Assembly: GCA_039818825.1 (NCBI GenBank)
Contig: JBCBTD010000011.1
Span: forward strand, 1-64,000
Direction: 5' to 3'
Length of the DNA stretch: 64,000 bases
Source: JBCBTD01 sp039818825
GTDB lineage: Bacteria; Pseudomonadota; Alphaproteobacteria; Geminicoccales; Geminicoccaceae
Part shown: positions 18,601 to 25,604 of the stretch, in pieces
How positions within the stretch are numbered: the stretch's first letter is position 1
Layout of the letters: the number at the start of each line of letters is the position of its first letter
Translations under genes and position numbers: made by a program
Notes under the pieces: generated by a model
Seen by the model: the letters and a program-made list of their open reading frames with translations, nothing else
What the model was told of the DNA's origin: nothing
The model's database searches: none

Positions 18601-18797
18601 AGGATCGCTTGACCCGTAAACTGCGCGCTTTCGATGTCGGCGGCGTAGACCAACGCGCCAGACCTGCCACCGCTCAACTTTCTGATCAAGTAAAGGTGAT
18701 CGCCGACGCCCCACTGCTCACGAATGACTGGGAGCAACTCGCCAAAGGTGTCCGGCCACGGCAGCCCTAGGTCCATGTCAGCGTCTGTGCCTTGCAT
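15621..18797 (-). CDS. fusion: phosphotransferase-like domain, membrane helices, TolB_N-like domain, TPR repeats
   Basis: A 1058-aa membrane protein. Residues about 30-400 resemble an aminoglycoside-phosphotransferase/kinase-like fold: a KLSGGRSGALVY loop, ILKLDF (ATP-site Lys), then the catalytic HGDLHGMNVLV near 235 and WLIDLAFYQD as the metal-binding Asp motif. This pattern is close to the domain called TCAD9 in predicted conflict systems. After a linker, about 455-520 holds a FVRELSRRNVIRVAGLYL-type membrane block, with another helix at 542-563. IAVLPFKNLS at about 583-700 is the TolB_N-like domain seen in adenylate-cyclase relatives, and about 730-900 carries TPR-like repeats. Known relatives usually start with a cyclase, kinase or winged helix, so this N-terminus is unusual. 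GC content is lower than neighbours. An alternative start is ATG 18776. Confidence 0.75.
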   Translation of the reverse strand: MQGTDADMDLGLPWPDTFGELLPVIREQWGVGDHLYLIRKLSGGRSGALVYAADIESAQFTGQAILKLDFAPDSAGQEAHEAGLHHRAMTDAPTFAAKHLPRLVHTLHHKQQIAVLSTIAGRGLQYAKPWINCTFDQQIGTARELSRALLEEWNDDYRRQKGMGEPRQLLKSWLGYRLDPQQGGRIHRFLAERCALTPDVPSVTFEGQWYPNPVTFASDEQEVPEKLRLRMITGRCHGDLHGMNVLVGGPRSAEQSYWLIDLAFYQDRQYLFYDHAYFEAAHLLNSRMNAGAADWEVILAHLSGIHDRRNAHDLHSDDIGLIDLVRAWRQEVSEWIDRREAERLVYMESQFLLARVAAGLNFVHKQAPDELRRLAFIYAAANLKEYLQLNQVEWPKHGPPFSLEQDHRSAHGEPEPVVADEGTPQLAHRSSKPGSERSPPQGSNATGRGGLGGFVRELSRRNVIRVAGLYLVVAWACVQIAATLESALSLPSWTDTLVVVLLAIGFPFACMVAWAFELNSGGLRRSQPPPAAGPHTPPANRTVDFVIAAGIVAVFVFVVGQRLFDTLAGGGRPPATASGPPSIAVLPFKNLSTDQGNDSFSDGLTVEIMGTLDRTGEFRVAGQSSTFKYKDRAEDPRIIGQDLGVAYILEGSVRRIADDIRVEAQLIEADDGFLVWSNAFSDEIEDLFVIQEKIANSIGTAMKIPLGVDADRLETNRTHDPDAYSLFLRAVGIASGRDDGSGSEVLRAIDLLRESVKIDPEFAAGWGALSLAYDFGSSLPPRTSGDSTGSVGYIRQAAAAALKAQSLDPKLAIVQHAMANVHIRAREWVAAEDEYRAALEQEPNSVLVLLDYARLLAIVGHDERALAMVAQAGHIDPHHPLYEFSRLLYAWRKDPGIANAEALLEDFPKQAIFDPFILRSTMGYFLETEQSDKLLTLLRDCDHCDPSWRDPAISMIKDVGTASPTEIFNKYRDNRAMGYSFLSFLDGAKLIIDAFEYYSKDTTFNYPLYLVPWAEIDQVGASARFQEIIEAINVDDYWRERGWPNRCRPLEGSAFECS

Positions 18798-19297
18798 GTC
18801 TCGCAGGGTTCGGTGGGCTTGATCGCGTGCGAACGGATCGAAGCGCTACCGTTTGTCTAACACACCGCCGGGCCACGCCAAGGACGCGCTGGTCGACCCG
18901 GGGTGACGCCGGATGGCGTCGCTTGAATCTGGGCGAGGCGCCGCTCTTCTCGGAGCGCGGTCACGTCCCTGATCATGGTGTAGGAGTCTATCGCTGACGC
19001 TGTCGTCAGTCTCTCACATCGAGTGCGTCGGCACGTCGGGCAGCAGCGCTTCGAACGTCCGTCGCCGGGAGCTCTTCGGCCATCCCTCCGCTGGGCTGAG
19101 TGGCCGAGAAGCGCAGTGGTGTTTGGTCGCCGCTCCGCCCGCTTCCCGCGCAACTCGGACCTGCGGCTCACTACCGCTCAGGTCGCTTCCGCTCCTGAAA
19201 GCCGTCATCCGGAAGGCTAAGACGTACACTGGCCACCGTCCGTTCCGGGTCGGGGACCAACGCAGCGCGTCAGTCGCTGCTGTTGCCTATGTCCGCC
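18798..19297. other. 500-base spacer with no recognisable gene
   Basis: Lies between the start of the large fusion gene and the 3' end of the aminotransferase gene, both on the minus strand. Open frames are short, basic and without family motifs. It must contain the promoter of the fusion gene, but I find no clear -35/-10 pair. Confidence 0.45.
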
Positions 19298-20500
19298 TCA
19301 GCTCAACGCCCGACACGCCCTCTCGATCCGCTGGGCGGCGTCCTCCAGCAACTCCGTCGCCGTGGCGTAGGAAATCCGAAAGTACGGGTCCATGCCGAAG
19401 GCGCTGCCGTGGACGACGGCGACGCCTTCGCCTTCCAGTAGGTAGCGGGCGAAGTCTTCGCTGTTCTGAATCGTCTTGCCGTCCGGCGTGCGCTTGCCGA
19501 CGGCACCGGCGCAGCTCGGATAGACGTAGAAGGCACCCTCCGGCTTGGGGCAGCGGAGGCCGGGTGTCGCGTTCAGGGCGTCGACCATCAGGTTGCGGCG
19601 CTCGGCGAAGGTGGCGTTGCGTTCGGTGATGAAGTCGAGCGGCCCGTCGAGGGCCGCGACCGCCGCCGCCTGGCTGATCGAGGTCGGGTTGGACGTGCTC
19701 TGGCTCTGGACCATGGCCATCGCCTTGATCAGGTCCTTGGGTCCACCGGCATAGCCGATGCGCCAGCCGGTCATGGCGTAGGCCTTGGAGACGCCGTTCA
19801 TGGTCAGGGTGCGCTCCTGCAGCTCGGGTGCGAGCTGCGCCGGCGTCGAAAAGCGGAAGTCGTCGTAGACGAGGTGTTCGTACATGTCGTCGGTGAGCAC
19901 GGCGACGTGCGGGTGCTTCAAGAGCACGTCGGTCAGGGCCTTCAGCTCGGTCTCGGTGTAGGCCGCACCGGTCGGGTTGTTGGGCGAGTTGAAGATCACC
20001 CACTTGGTCTTCGGCGTGATGGCCTCTTCCAGGTCTTCCGGGCGCAGCTTGAACCCGGTCTGCTCGGGGCAGGTGACGAACACCGGCTCGCCGCCGGCCA
20101 ACAGCACCATGTCCGGGTAGGACACCCAATAAGGGGCGGGGATGATGACCTCGTCGCCGGGGTCGAGTGTCGCCATGAACGCGTTGAACAGCACCTGTTT
20201 GCCGCCGGTGCCGACGGTGATCTGGTCCGCCGTGTAGGTGAGGTCGTTCTCGCGCTCGAACTTGCGGCAGATCGCGGACTTCAAGGCCGGGGTGCCGTCG
20301 ACCGCGGTGTACTTGGTGTCGCCGTCGCGGATCGCCTTGATCGCCGCCTCTTTGATGTGGTCGGGCGTGTCGAAGTCGGGCTCGCCGGCGCCGAGGCCGA
20401 TGACGTCCTTGCCCTTGGCCTTCAGCTCGCGGGCGAGGTTGGTGACGGCGATGGTGGGCGATGGCTTGATGCGGCCAAGCCGCGCCGCACGGGCGATCAT
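19298..20500 (-). CDS. aatA: aspartate aminotransferase (class I aminotransferase, Ib-type)
   Basis: Cytoplasmic PLP enzyme of 400 aa that exchanges amino groups between aspartate and 2-oxoglutarate; some relatives also act on prephenate. Diagnostic stretches are VIGLGAGEPDFDTP near the N-terminus, APYWVSYPDMV, FNSPNNPTGA (substrate/PLP contact), LTDDMYEHLVYD, and the Schiff-base site NGVSKAYAMTGWRIGY with Lys in SKA. FRISYATA near the end carries the substrate-binding Arg. ATG 20500 is chosen because AGGAGGGA lies seven bases upstream; the frame is open further but has no better site. A large palindromic element lies directly upstream and would be in or near its leader. Confidence 0.93.
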   Translation of the reverse strand: MIARAARLGRIKPSPTIAVTNLARELKAKGKDVIGLGAGEPDFDTPDHIKEAAIKAIRDGDTKYTAVDGTPALKSAICRKFERENDLTYTADQITVGTGGKQVLFNAFMATLDPGDEVIIPAPYWVSYPDMVLLAGGEPVFVTCPEQTGFKLRPEDLEEAITPKTKWVIFNSPNNPTGAAYTETELKALTDVLLKHPHVAVLTDDMYEHLVYDDFRFSTPAQLAPELQERTLTMNGVSKAYAMTGWRIGYAGGPKDLIKAMAMVQSQSTSNPTSISQAAAVAALDGPLDFITERNATFAERRNLMVDALNATPGLRCPKPEGAFYVYPSCAGAVGKRTPDGKTIQNSEDFARYLLEGEGVAVVHGSAFGMDPYFRISYATATELLEDAAQRIERACRALS

Positions 20501-20522
20501 GGTCGGGTCCCTCCTGACGCGC

Positions 20523-20600
20523 CGAGCCACCGACACACCCCGTCCGGCCGCCCAACAGGATGATGCCGTGGGCGGCCGGACGGGGTGTGTGGGTGGCCCG
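20523..20600. repeat. palindromic repeat element, copy 1
   Basis: A 22-base perfect inverted repeat (20533-20554 with 20569-20590) around a 14-base loop containing AGGATGAT. Pairing extends outward with two mismatches to about 20523 and 20600. The same design, with matching arm and loop sequence, recurs at 54561-54640. It lies 20-100 bases upstream of the aatA start codon, outside any gene. It looks like a dispersed REP-type element rather than a terminator, because there is no T run and its sequence is conserved between unrelated sites. Confidence 0.8.
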
Positions 20601-20650
20601 AAAATCCCAACAACGTCTAGGCGGCCGCAGGCCGAGGCGCAACGGCCTCC

Positions 20651-20704
20651 GCGAGGTCAGTTGCCCGCGAGGTCAGTTGCCCGCGAGGTCAGTTGCCCGC
20701 GAGG
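20651..20704. repeat. three direct 16-bp repeats plus a partial fourth
   Basis: Unit GCGAGGTCAGTTGCCC at 20651-20666, 20667-20682 and 20683-20698, then GCGAGG. On the minus strand each unit ends the frame with GGCAACTGA. Because 16 is not a multiple of three, the three copies place the same TGA in all three frames at the 3' end of the neighbouring minus-strand gene. Confidence 0.95.
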
Positions 20705-21075
20705 CGGCTGATCCGCTCGGCGAAGCGCCGCGTCCGTTCGCCGATGCCCGAGATGTGCGGGTCGAGGTCGGTGGCGTCCGCGGCCGGGCGTGCGAGCTCG
20801 GTGCGCAGGTCGTCGGGCGGGCCCGCTCGGTCGAGCTCGCCGGCGAGGATGGCTTTCTGCTCGAGCAGCCAAGCGACGCTGAAGCCGAGATGGCTGGCGA
20901 TGACGCTGAGCTCGTGCTGGTTGCGTAGCCGCTCCATGGGAGGCGCTTCGGTCGCATGGGTCTGGAGCACGATGGCGTCGCGGGCCGCTTCGCCGAGCCC
21001 TGCGGCCTCGTCGAGCAGGCGGTCCAGAAGCGCGGGTCTGAGGTTCGCCGCAGCCTGATGATCGGTGATTTGCAC
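20689..21075 (-). CDS. hypothetical 128-aa helical protein
   Basis: Acidic, mostly helical small protein starting (GTG) MQITDHQAAANLRP and ending RISRLAGN within the first 16-bp repeat. GGAGG lies about eight bases upstream of the GTG at 21075, which decides the start. No signal peptide or membrane helix is visible, and I recognise no family. Two other frames also stay open through this region but have poor starts, so this frame is chosen by its ribosome site and its balanced composition. The 3' end is embedded in the triple repeat. Confidence 0.55.
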   Translation of the reverse strand: MQITDHQAAANLRPALLDRLLDEAAGLGEAARDAIVLQTHATEAPPMERLRNQHELSVIASHLGFSVAWLLEQKAILAGELDRAGPPDDLRTELARPAADATDLDPHISGIGERTRRFAERISRLAGN

Positions 21076-21174
21076 GATTTGTCCTCCACAACTCGGTCGA
21101 GCGTGGCGGCGACGGACGAAGGTCGCAAGCGCCCGGTGCGCCGGGGCATACATCGGTATCAGGAAAAGTCCGCG

Positions 21175-21978
21175 TCAGCGCAGCTCGATCTGCCCGGCGC
21201 CGCGCGGTGCCAAGAGCCGGCGGTTGCTGGCTCCGCGGTTGAGTACACCTGGACGCGGCACCGACCGGTCGACCAGCGCCGCGGTCGACCGTTCACTGCC
21301 GTAGACGCGGTTCCACGTGGGCGCGCCGCCGGGGCCGGCGCGGAGGATCACGCGCTGTCGCGTCGGTTCGACGATCGTCGCCGAGTCGGGCTCACCGACG
21401 CCATGGCGGCTGGCGGTCTTCATGCCGTCAGGGGTATCCTTGCCCCAGCGCGCGAACACCTTGCGGGCGTAGGCTTGGCTGCGCGTCGGTGTGCGGCTGT
21501 GGTAGTGGCCAACGGCCTTGAACAAGGTCCCGCCCTCGGACTTCAGCTCGCCGAGGAAGCGGGCAGCGTAACCGACGTTGTGGCGAGGTTCGAACGCCGC
21601 ATCCAGATTGGCGAACGCGTTCGGGTGGTGGTGCAGGTTCACCTGCATGCAGCCGACGTCGATGTTGGTGACGCCGCGGCTTTGCAGCTCGCGGACCTTG
21701 GCCACGGCTTCGCGATGGGACTGCAGGTAGAACGAGCCCTCGGTCGAATTGATGGTCCACGGCCACGGCACCGATCGCTTGGTCCCGGACGGCCGGTGGG
21801 CGCTTTCGATCATGCCGATGGCGTGGAGCAGCCCCGGCGGCAGCCAGCCGGTGCGACGTTCCGCGTCGGCCATCGCCTGGATGCACAGATCGGCGGAACG
21901 GTTCGCGAGCGCCGGCAGCGGCATCGCGAGCAGCGCCGCGAGCGCGAACCACGCCAGACGTCGAACCAGGATGCTCAT
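21175..21978 (-). CDS. transglycosylase SLT-domain protein, periplasmic
   Basis: Exported 267-aa protein. MSILVRRLAWFALAALLAMP is a signal peptide cut after about ALA. The SLT-type lysozyme fold follows: LLHAIGMIESAHRP contains the catalytic Glu in the IES context, then GCMQVNLHHHPNAF and ARFLGELKSEGGTLFKAVGHYHS, where the usual GxMQvN and AxYH signatures are seen. It would cleave peptidoglycan by the lytic mechanism. The last 70 residues are Arg/Gly-rich without a domain. It lies 56 bases after the N-formylglutamate amidohydrolase-like gene on the same strand, so the two may be co-transcribed. Confidence 0.85.
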   Translation of the reverse strand: MSILVRRLAWFALAALLAMPLPALANRSADLCIQAMADAERRTGWLPPGLLHAIGMIESAHRPSGTKRSVPWPWTINSTEGSFYLQSHREAVAKVRELQSRGVTNIDVGCMQVNLHHHPNAFANLDAAFEPRHNVGYAARFLGELKSEGGTLFKAVGHYHSRTPTRSQAYARKVFARWGKDTPDGMKTASRHGVGEPDSATIVEPTRQRVILRAGPGGAPTWNRVYGSERSTAALVDRSVPRPGVLNRGASNRRLLAPRGAGQIELR

Positions 21979-22034
21979 CGGCAGCCAGCCAACACCACAG
22001 AGGTTAACGGATCGTTGCTCGCCCCCAGGAAGCC

Positions 22035-22931
22035 TCATTCGCCGGCAATCGCCAAGGGCGACGAAGGAGCGCCGGCGGTACGTACGGACAGCACTTGGAA
22101 CATCTCGTGGAGGATGGTGCGCAGCCGCACCAAGCCGGCGTGGCGCGTGAACCGTCGCTCGTCCATGTAGAGGCGTCGTCGCAGCTCCAGCTGGAGCGCG
22201 TGGACCCCATGATCGGGACGGCCATAGGCTGCGGTGACGTGACCGCCGGCATAGGGGCGGTTGTGGGCAACGGTGAGGCCCTTGCCGCGGAGGTGGTCCG
22301 CCACCAGGCGTGGCCAGCACGCGTCGGCGCTGGCGGCGTGGCGGTCGCCCACGGCGACGTCGATCGGCGGGCCGCTCGATGGCTGGGCGGCCTCGGGCAT
22401 GGAGTGCAGATCGACCAGCAGGACGCTGCCGAAGCGCTGCCTCTGACGCTCGATCACGTCTTGCAGCGCGGCGTGGAACGGCTGGTGGCCGAGGGCGACG
22501 CGGACGTCCACCTCGGCACTGGAGAGCCCCGGTCGATAGAGCGTCAGTCCGGCGACCCGGGTCGGCACCACGCCGAGCCCGACCCGCGCCTTGGCCGAGG
22601 GTCGCCAGCGCGTCGAGGCGGCATCGTCCGTCGGCACCGGCCGACGAAGCTGGGCCGGGTCGAACTCGTCGGCGGCGCGATTGACGTCTGCCACCGCGCG
22701 CGACCAGCGGGTGCTGACGACCCAGCCGCCGAGGTCAGGCACGCTGCTTGCCAGGGCGTCGACCCAGGGGTCTTCTAGGGTTCGTACCAGCTTGCGGTCG
22801 ACGGCGAGCCGCCGAGCCGCCGCCTCCGGCAGCAACGTGCCAGCGTGAGGGATGGCGACGATCAACGGCACGGGTGCGGAGCGCGGCGCTTGGACGACGA
22901 TCCCGGACGACTGGCCTTCGGAGTCCAACAT
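22035..22931 (-). CDS. N-formylglutamate amidohydrolase family protein
   Basis: Predicted zinc amidohydrolase of 298 aa. IVAIPHAGTLLP carries the first metal-site His, VADVNRAADEFDP the D-x-N-R motif, VLLVDLHSMPEA a second metal site, and VHALQLELRRRLYMDE the conserved family C-terminal motif with the Q-x-E-x-x-R-x-x-Y/M pattern. In histidine breakdown HutG releases formate and glutamate, but no hut genes are nearby, so another N-formyl or N-acyl substrate is possible. Start at ATG 22931 (MLDSEGQSSG), where family similarity begins; the upstream extension is low-complexity. Confidence 0.85.
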   Translation of the reverse strand: MLDSEGQSSGIVVQAPRSAPVPLIVAIPHAGTLLPEAAARRLAVDRKLVRTLEDPWVDALASSVPDLGGWVVSTRWSRAVADVNRAADEFDPAQLRRPVPTDDAASTRWRPSAKARVGLGVVPTRVAGLTLYRPGLSSAEVDVRVALGHQPFHAALQDVIERQRQRFGSVLLVDLHSMPEAAQPSSGPPIDVAVGDRHAASADACWPRLVADHLRGKGLTVAHNRPYAGGHVTAAYGRPDHGVHALQLELRRRLYMDERRFTRHAGLVRLRTILHEMFQVLSVRTAGAPSSPLAIAGE

Positions 22932-23017
22932 GGCGTCAGATCTAGTGCCTCGGGGTCCTGTCGACCAGCGGGACCAAGGCGACGGTGCGCGCGGATCGGC
23001 CGATCGCGGCAAGGCTC

Positions 23018-23046
23018 TTGCATCGCCGATGTCGGTCAATTAGTCA
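23018..23046 (+). promoter_or_regulatory. possible tRNA promoter
   Basis: TTGCAT, 17 bases, then TAGTCA, ending 12 bases before the mature 5' end of the tRNA. Spacing is right but the -10 box is poor. Confidence 0.3.
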
Positions 23047-23057
23047 CCGTTCGACGT

Positions 23058-23132
23058 GGGCGCGTAGCTCAGCGGGAGAGCACTACGTTGACATCGTAGG
23101 GGTCACTGGTTCGATCCCAGTCGCGCCCACCA
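23058..23132 (+). tRNA. tRNA-Val (anticodon GAC)
   Basis: Complete cloverleaf: acceptor stem GGGCGCG with CGCGCCC, D-stem GCTC/GAGC, anticodon stem CTACG/CGTAG around loop TTGACAT (anticodon GAC), T-stem ACTGG/CCAGT around TTCGATC, discriminator A and an encoded CCA end. It reads GUC and GUU valine codons. It stands alone between the amidohydrolase gene and eutB. Confidence 0.97.
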
Positions 23133-23268
23133 CGTTTTAGGTGCGCTACCGCCCATCGGGCTACGTGAGCGTATGGTGTCGGGTTCGAGCTTCGTCCCGA
23201 ACACGCCACCACACCCCTCGACCGCAGGCCCCCCGGACGTCGGGCGTGGTCGCACCTGGGTCGGAACC

Positions 23269-24660
23269 ATGGCTTATCGCAACCGCGCCGGCCGCGAGAC
23301 CTGGGTGTTTGCGGATCTCCGCGAGCTGATGGCCAAGGCGACGCCGATCCGCTCCGGCGATTTGTTGGCCGGCATCGCCGCGGGCTCCGCGGCCGAAAGC
23401 GTGGCTGCGCGGATGTGCCTCGCGGAGGTGCCGCTCGCGCGGTTCCTCGACGAGCCGTTGATCCCCTACGAGACCGACGAAGTGACGCGGTTGATCGTCG
23501 ACGGCCACGACCGGCAGGCGTTCGCGCCCGTCGCCCACCTCACCGTCGGCGACTTCCGCGACCAGCTGCTGAGCGAGGCCATGGACGGGGCCGCGCTGGC
23601 GGCGCTGGCGCCGGGCATCACCCCGGAGATGGCGGCAGCGGTTTCGAAGCTGATGCGCAATCAGGACCTGATCGCCGTCGCCAGGAGATGCGGCATCGTC
23701 ACCCGCTTTCGCAACACGATAGGCCTGCCCGGCACCATGGCCGTGCGCCTGCAGCCCAACCATCCGGCCGATGATGCTGCGGGCATTGCTGCCGCGGTGG
23801 TCGACGGCCTGACGTACGGCTGCGGCGATGCGGTGATCGGCGTCAATCCCGCGTCGGACTCGGTCGCGACCATGGCGCGGCTGGCGCATGTGCTGGACGA
23901 TCTGGTGCAGCGGTTCGAGATCCCGACGCAGACCTGCGTGCTGACCCATGTGACGACCTCGATCGAGCTGATCGAACGAGGCGTGCCGGTCGATCTCGTC
24001 TTCCAGTCGATCGCCGGCAGCGAGGCTGCCAACCGTGCGTTCGGCGTCGACCTCGCCTTGCTGCGCGAAGGCCGGGACGCAGCCTTGGCGCTCGGTCGCG
24101 GCACCGTCGGCGACAACGTGATGTACTTCGAGACCGGCCAAGGCTCGGCGTTGTCGGCCGGCGCGCACCACGGGGTCGACCAGCAGACCCTCGAGGCCCG
24201 CGCCTACGCCGTTGCCCGCGCCTTCGATCCCTTGCTGATCAACACCGTCGTCGGCTTCATCGGCCCAGAGTATCTGTACGACGGCAAGCAGATCATCCGC
24301 GCAGGTCTGGAGGACCACTTTTGCGGCAAGCTCATGGGCCTGCCGATCGGCTGCGACGTCTGCTACACCAACCATGCCGAAGCCGATCAAGACGACATGG
24401 ACACGCTGCTGACCCTCTTGGGTGCCGCCGGCGTGACCTTCGTCATGGGTGTGCCAGGCGCCGACGACGTGATGCTCAACTACCAATCCACGTCGTTCCA
24501 CGATCAGCTCTACGTCCGCGAGGTGCTCGGGCTGAAGCGTGCCCCGGAATTCGCCGCGTGGCTGGAGCGGATGGGCCTCGCCGACGCCGCCGGGCGCTTG
24601 CGGGCTGACGGCCCAGCCGTGTCGCTGTTGGAGGCGCCAAGCGCGCTGAGACCGGCATGA
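23269..24660 (+). CDS. eutB: ethanolamine ammonia-lyase large subunit
   Basis: Catalytic large subunit (463 aa) of the adenosylcobalamin-dependent enzyme that turns ethanolamine into acetaldehyde and ammonia. Family blocks are clear: KATPIRSGDLLAGIAAGS near the start, FRNTIGLPGTMAVRLQPNHP, GDAVIGVNPASDS, YFETGQGSALSAGAHHGVDQ with the substrate-binding region, GFIGPEYLYDGKQIIRAGLE, and CYTNHAEADQDD near the end. Length equals the family norm. The start MAYRNRAG at 23269 is the ATG nearest to the family N-terminus. It overlaps eutC by four bases (ATGA). No eutA reactivase or microcompartment shell gene is in the window, and no cobalamin riboswitch is evident in the short leader. Confidence 0.95.
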   Translation: MAYRNRAGRETWVFADLRELMAKATPIRSGDLLAGIAAGSAAESVAARMCLAEVPLARFLDEPLIPYETDEVTRLIVDGHDRQAFAPVAHLTVGDFRDQLLSEAMDGAALAALAPGITPEMAAAVSKLMRNQDLIAVARRCGIVTRFRNTIGLPGTMAVRLQPNHPADDAAGIAAAVVDGLTYGCGDAVIGVNPASDSVATMARLAHVLDDLVQRFEIPTQTCVLTHVTTSIELIERGVPVDLVFQSIAGSEAANRAFGVDLALLREGRDAALALGRGTVGDNVMYFETGQGSALSAGAHHGVDQQTLEARAYAVARAFDPLLINTVVGFIGPEYLYDGKQIIRAGLEDHFCGKLMGLPIGCDVCYTNHAEADQDDMDTLLTLLGAAGVTFVMGVPGADDVMLNYQSTSFHDQLYVREVLGLKRAPEFAAWLERMGLADAAGRLRADGPAVSLLEAPSALRPA

Positions 24661-25442
24661 GCGAGCCACGCGACGGTGCGCAGAAGCGGGCGTGGCAGCA
24701 CCTGTCGACGCTCACGCCGGCACGCATCGCGCTCGGCCGCTGCGGCACGGGCTTGCCGACGCGTCACGTGCTGGATTTCGCGATGGCGCATGCCCTCGCT
24801 CGCGATTCAGTCCACGCGGCCTTCGATGCCGCGGCCTTGGTCGGGGCGGTCGAGGGGATGGGGCTGCATGCCCGTCGCGTCACGAGTGCGGCGACCTCCC
24901 GCGAGGTCTATCTGCGCCGGCCGGACCTCGGTCGCCGATTGAGCGAGGCCGGGCGTGCGTCGCTCCTCGCCGTCGCCCGCGGCGCGACCGATCTCGTCAT
25001 CGTCGTCGGCGACGGCCTGTCGGCGACCGCCGTTCACCACCATGCGCCGCCGCTGCTCGAAGCGCTGTGCCCGCTGCTTCGAGAGCGGGGGATCGGGCTC
25101 GGCCCGGTCGTGATCGCCAGCGGTGCACGAGTGGCGCTCGGCGACGACGTCGGCGAGGCGCTCGATGCAGGGCTGGTTCTGGTGCTGATCGGCGAGCGAC
25201 CGGGCCTGTCGGCGCCCGACAGCCTCGGCGCCTACCTCACGCACACCCCGCGGGTCGGCCGCCGCGACGCGGAGCGCAACTGCGTCTCGAACATCCGCGA
25301 CGGCGGCCTGAGCCCGGCCGCGGCTGCCGCGAGGCTCGCCTGGCTCATCGAAGCGGCCCGCGCCCGCGGGCTCACCGGCGTCGCGCTCAAGGACGAAAGC
25401 GACGCGCAGCTCGAGCGTAAGGCCGGACCGGTTTTGCGCTGA
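24657..25442 (+). CDS. eutC: ethanolamine ammonia-lyase small subunit
   Basis: Small subunit (261 aa) that completes the ethanolamine ammonia-lyase and helps bind adenosylcobalamin. Signature stretches are LTPARIALGRCGTGLPT, VLDFAMAHALARDSVH, VYLRRPDLGRRLS, LVIVVGDGLSATAVHHHAPP (cobalamin-side motif), LIGERPGLSAPDSLGAYLT and ERNCVSNIRDGGL. It begins inside the eutB stop region (ATGA), so translation is coupled and the two products are made in equal amounts. It lacks the N-terminal extension of the E. coli protein, as do many proteobacterial versions. Confidence 0.95.
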   Translation: MSEPRDGAQKRAWQHLSTLTPARIALGRCGTGLPTRHVLDFAMAHALARDSVHAAFDAAALVGAVEGMGLHARRVTSAATSREVYLRRPDLGRRLSEAGRASLLAVARGATDLVIVVGDGLSATAVHHHAPPLLEALCPLLRERGIGLGPVVIASGARVALGDDVGEALDAGLVLVLIGERPGLSAPDSLGAYLTHTPRVGRRDAERNCVSNIRDGGLSPAAAAARLAWLIEAARARGLTGVALKDESDAQLERKAGPVLR

Positions 25443-25507
25443 GCGCACCGGTGCCGAGCCTCCTCGGACCATGGTTCGAGCATGACGTCGCTGTCGACCA
25501 CGTCAGC

Positions 25508-25545
25508 GGCATGTTAGAACTCAATCAAGAGGTGCGGGGCGCCAG
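25508..25545 (+). promoter_or_regulatory. upstream block shared with the second collar-like gene
   Basis: A stretch reading roughly TGTTAGAACTCAATCAAGAG, followed by GTGCGGGG. A similar stretch lies at about 26926-26955 before the paralogous gene (TGTTACAAGACAATCGAGAG). It lies about 60-95 bases before the start codon, so it may hold the promoter of each copy. Shared ancestry of the duplicated unit is the simplest reading. Confidence 0.4.
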
Positions 25546-25604
25546 TCGCAGCCACACCCGAGGTCGGCCGAGAGCCGATGCGGCGAAGCAAGGGAGGCCA
25601 CGCC

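Noticed and set aside
20533..20590. Reading the palindrome at 20533-20590 as a plain terminator
   Set aside because: No T run on either strand, it lies upstream of a gene start rather than after a stop, and the same arm and loop sequence recurs at 54561-54640.
20657..21149. Two other minus-strand frames ending in the triple repeat
   Set aside because: Both stay open only because the stop is repeated; they lack a good ribosome site and their translations are Arg-rich. The GTG at 21075 with GGAGG supports the third frame.
23133..23268. Cobalamin riboswitch before eutB
   Set aside because: The 136-base gap after the tRNA has no B12-box or the expected stem arrangement.
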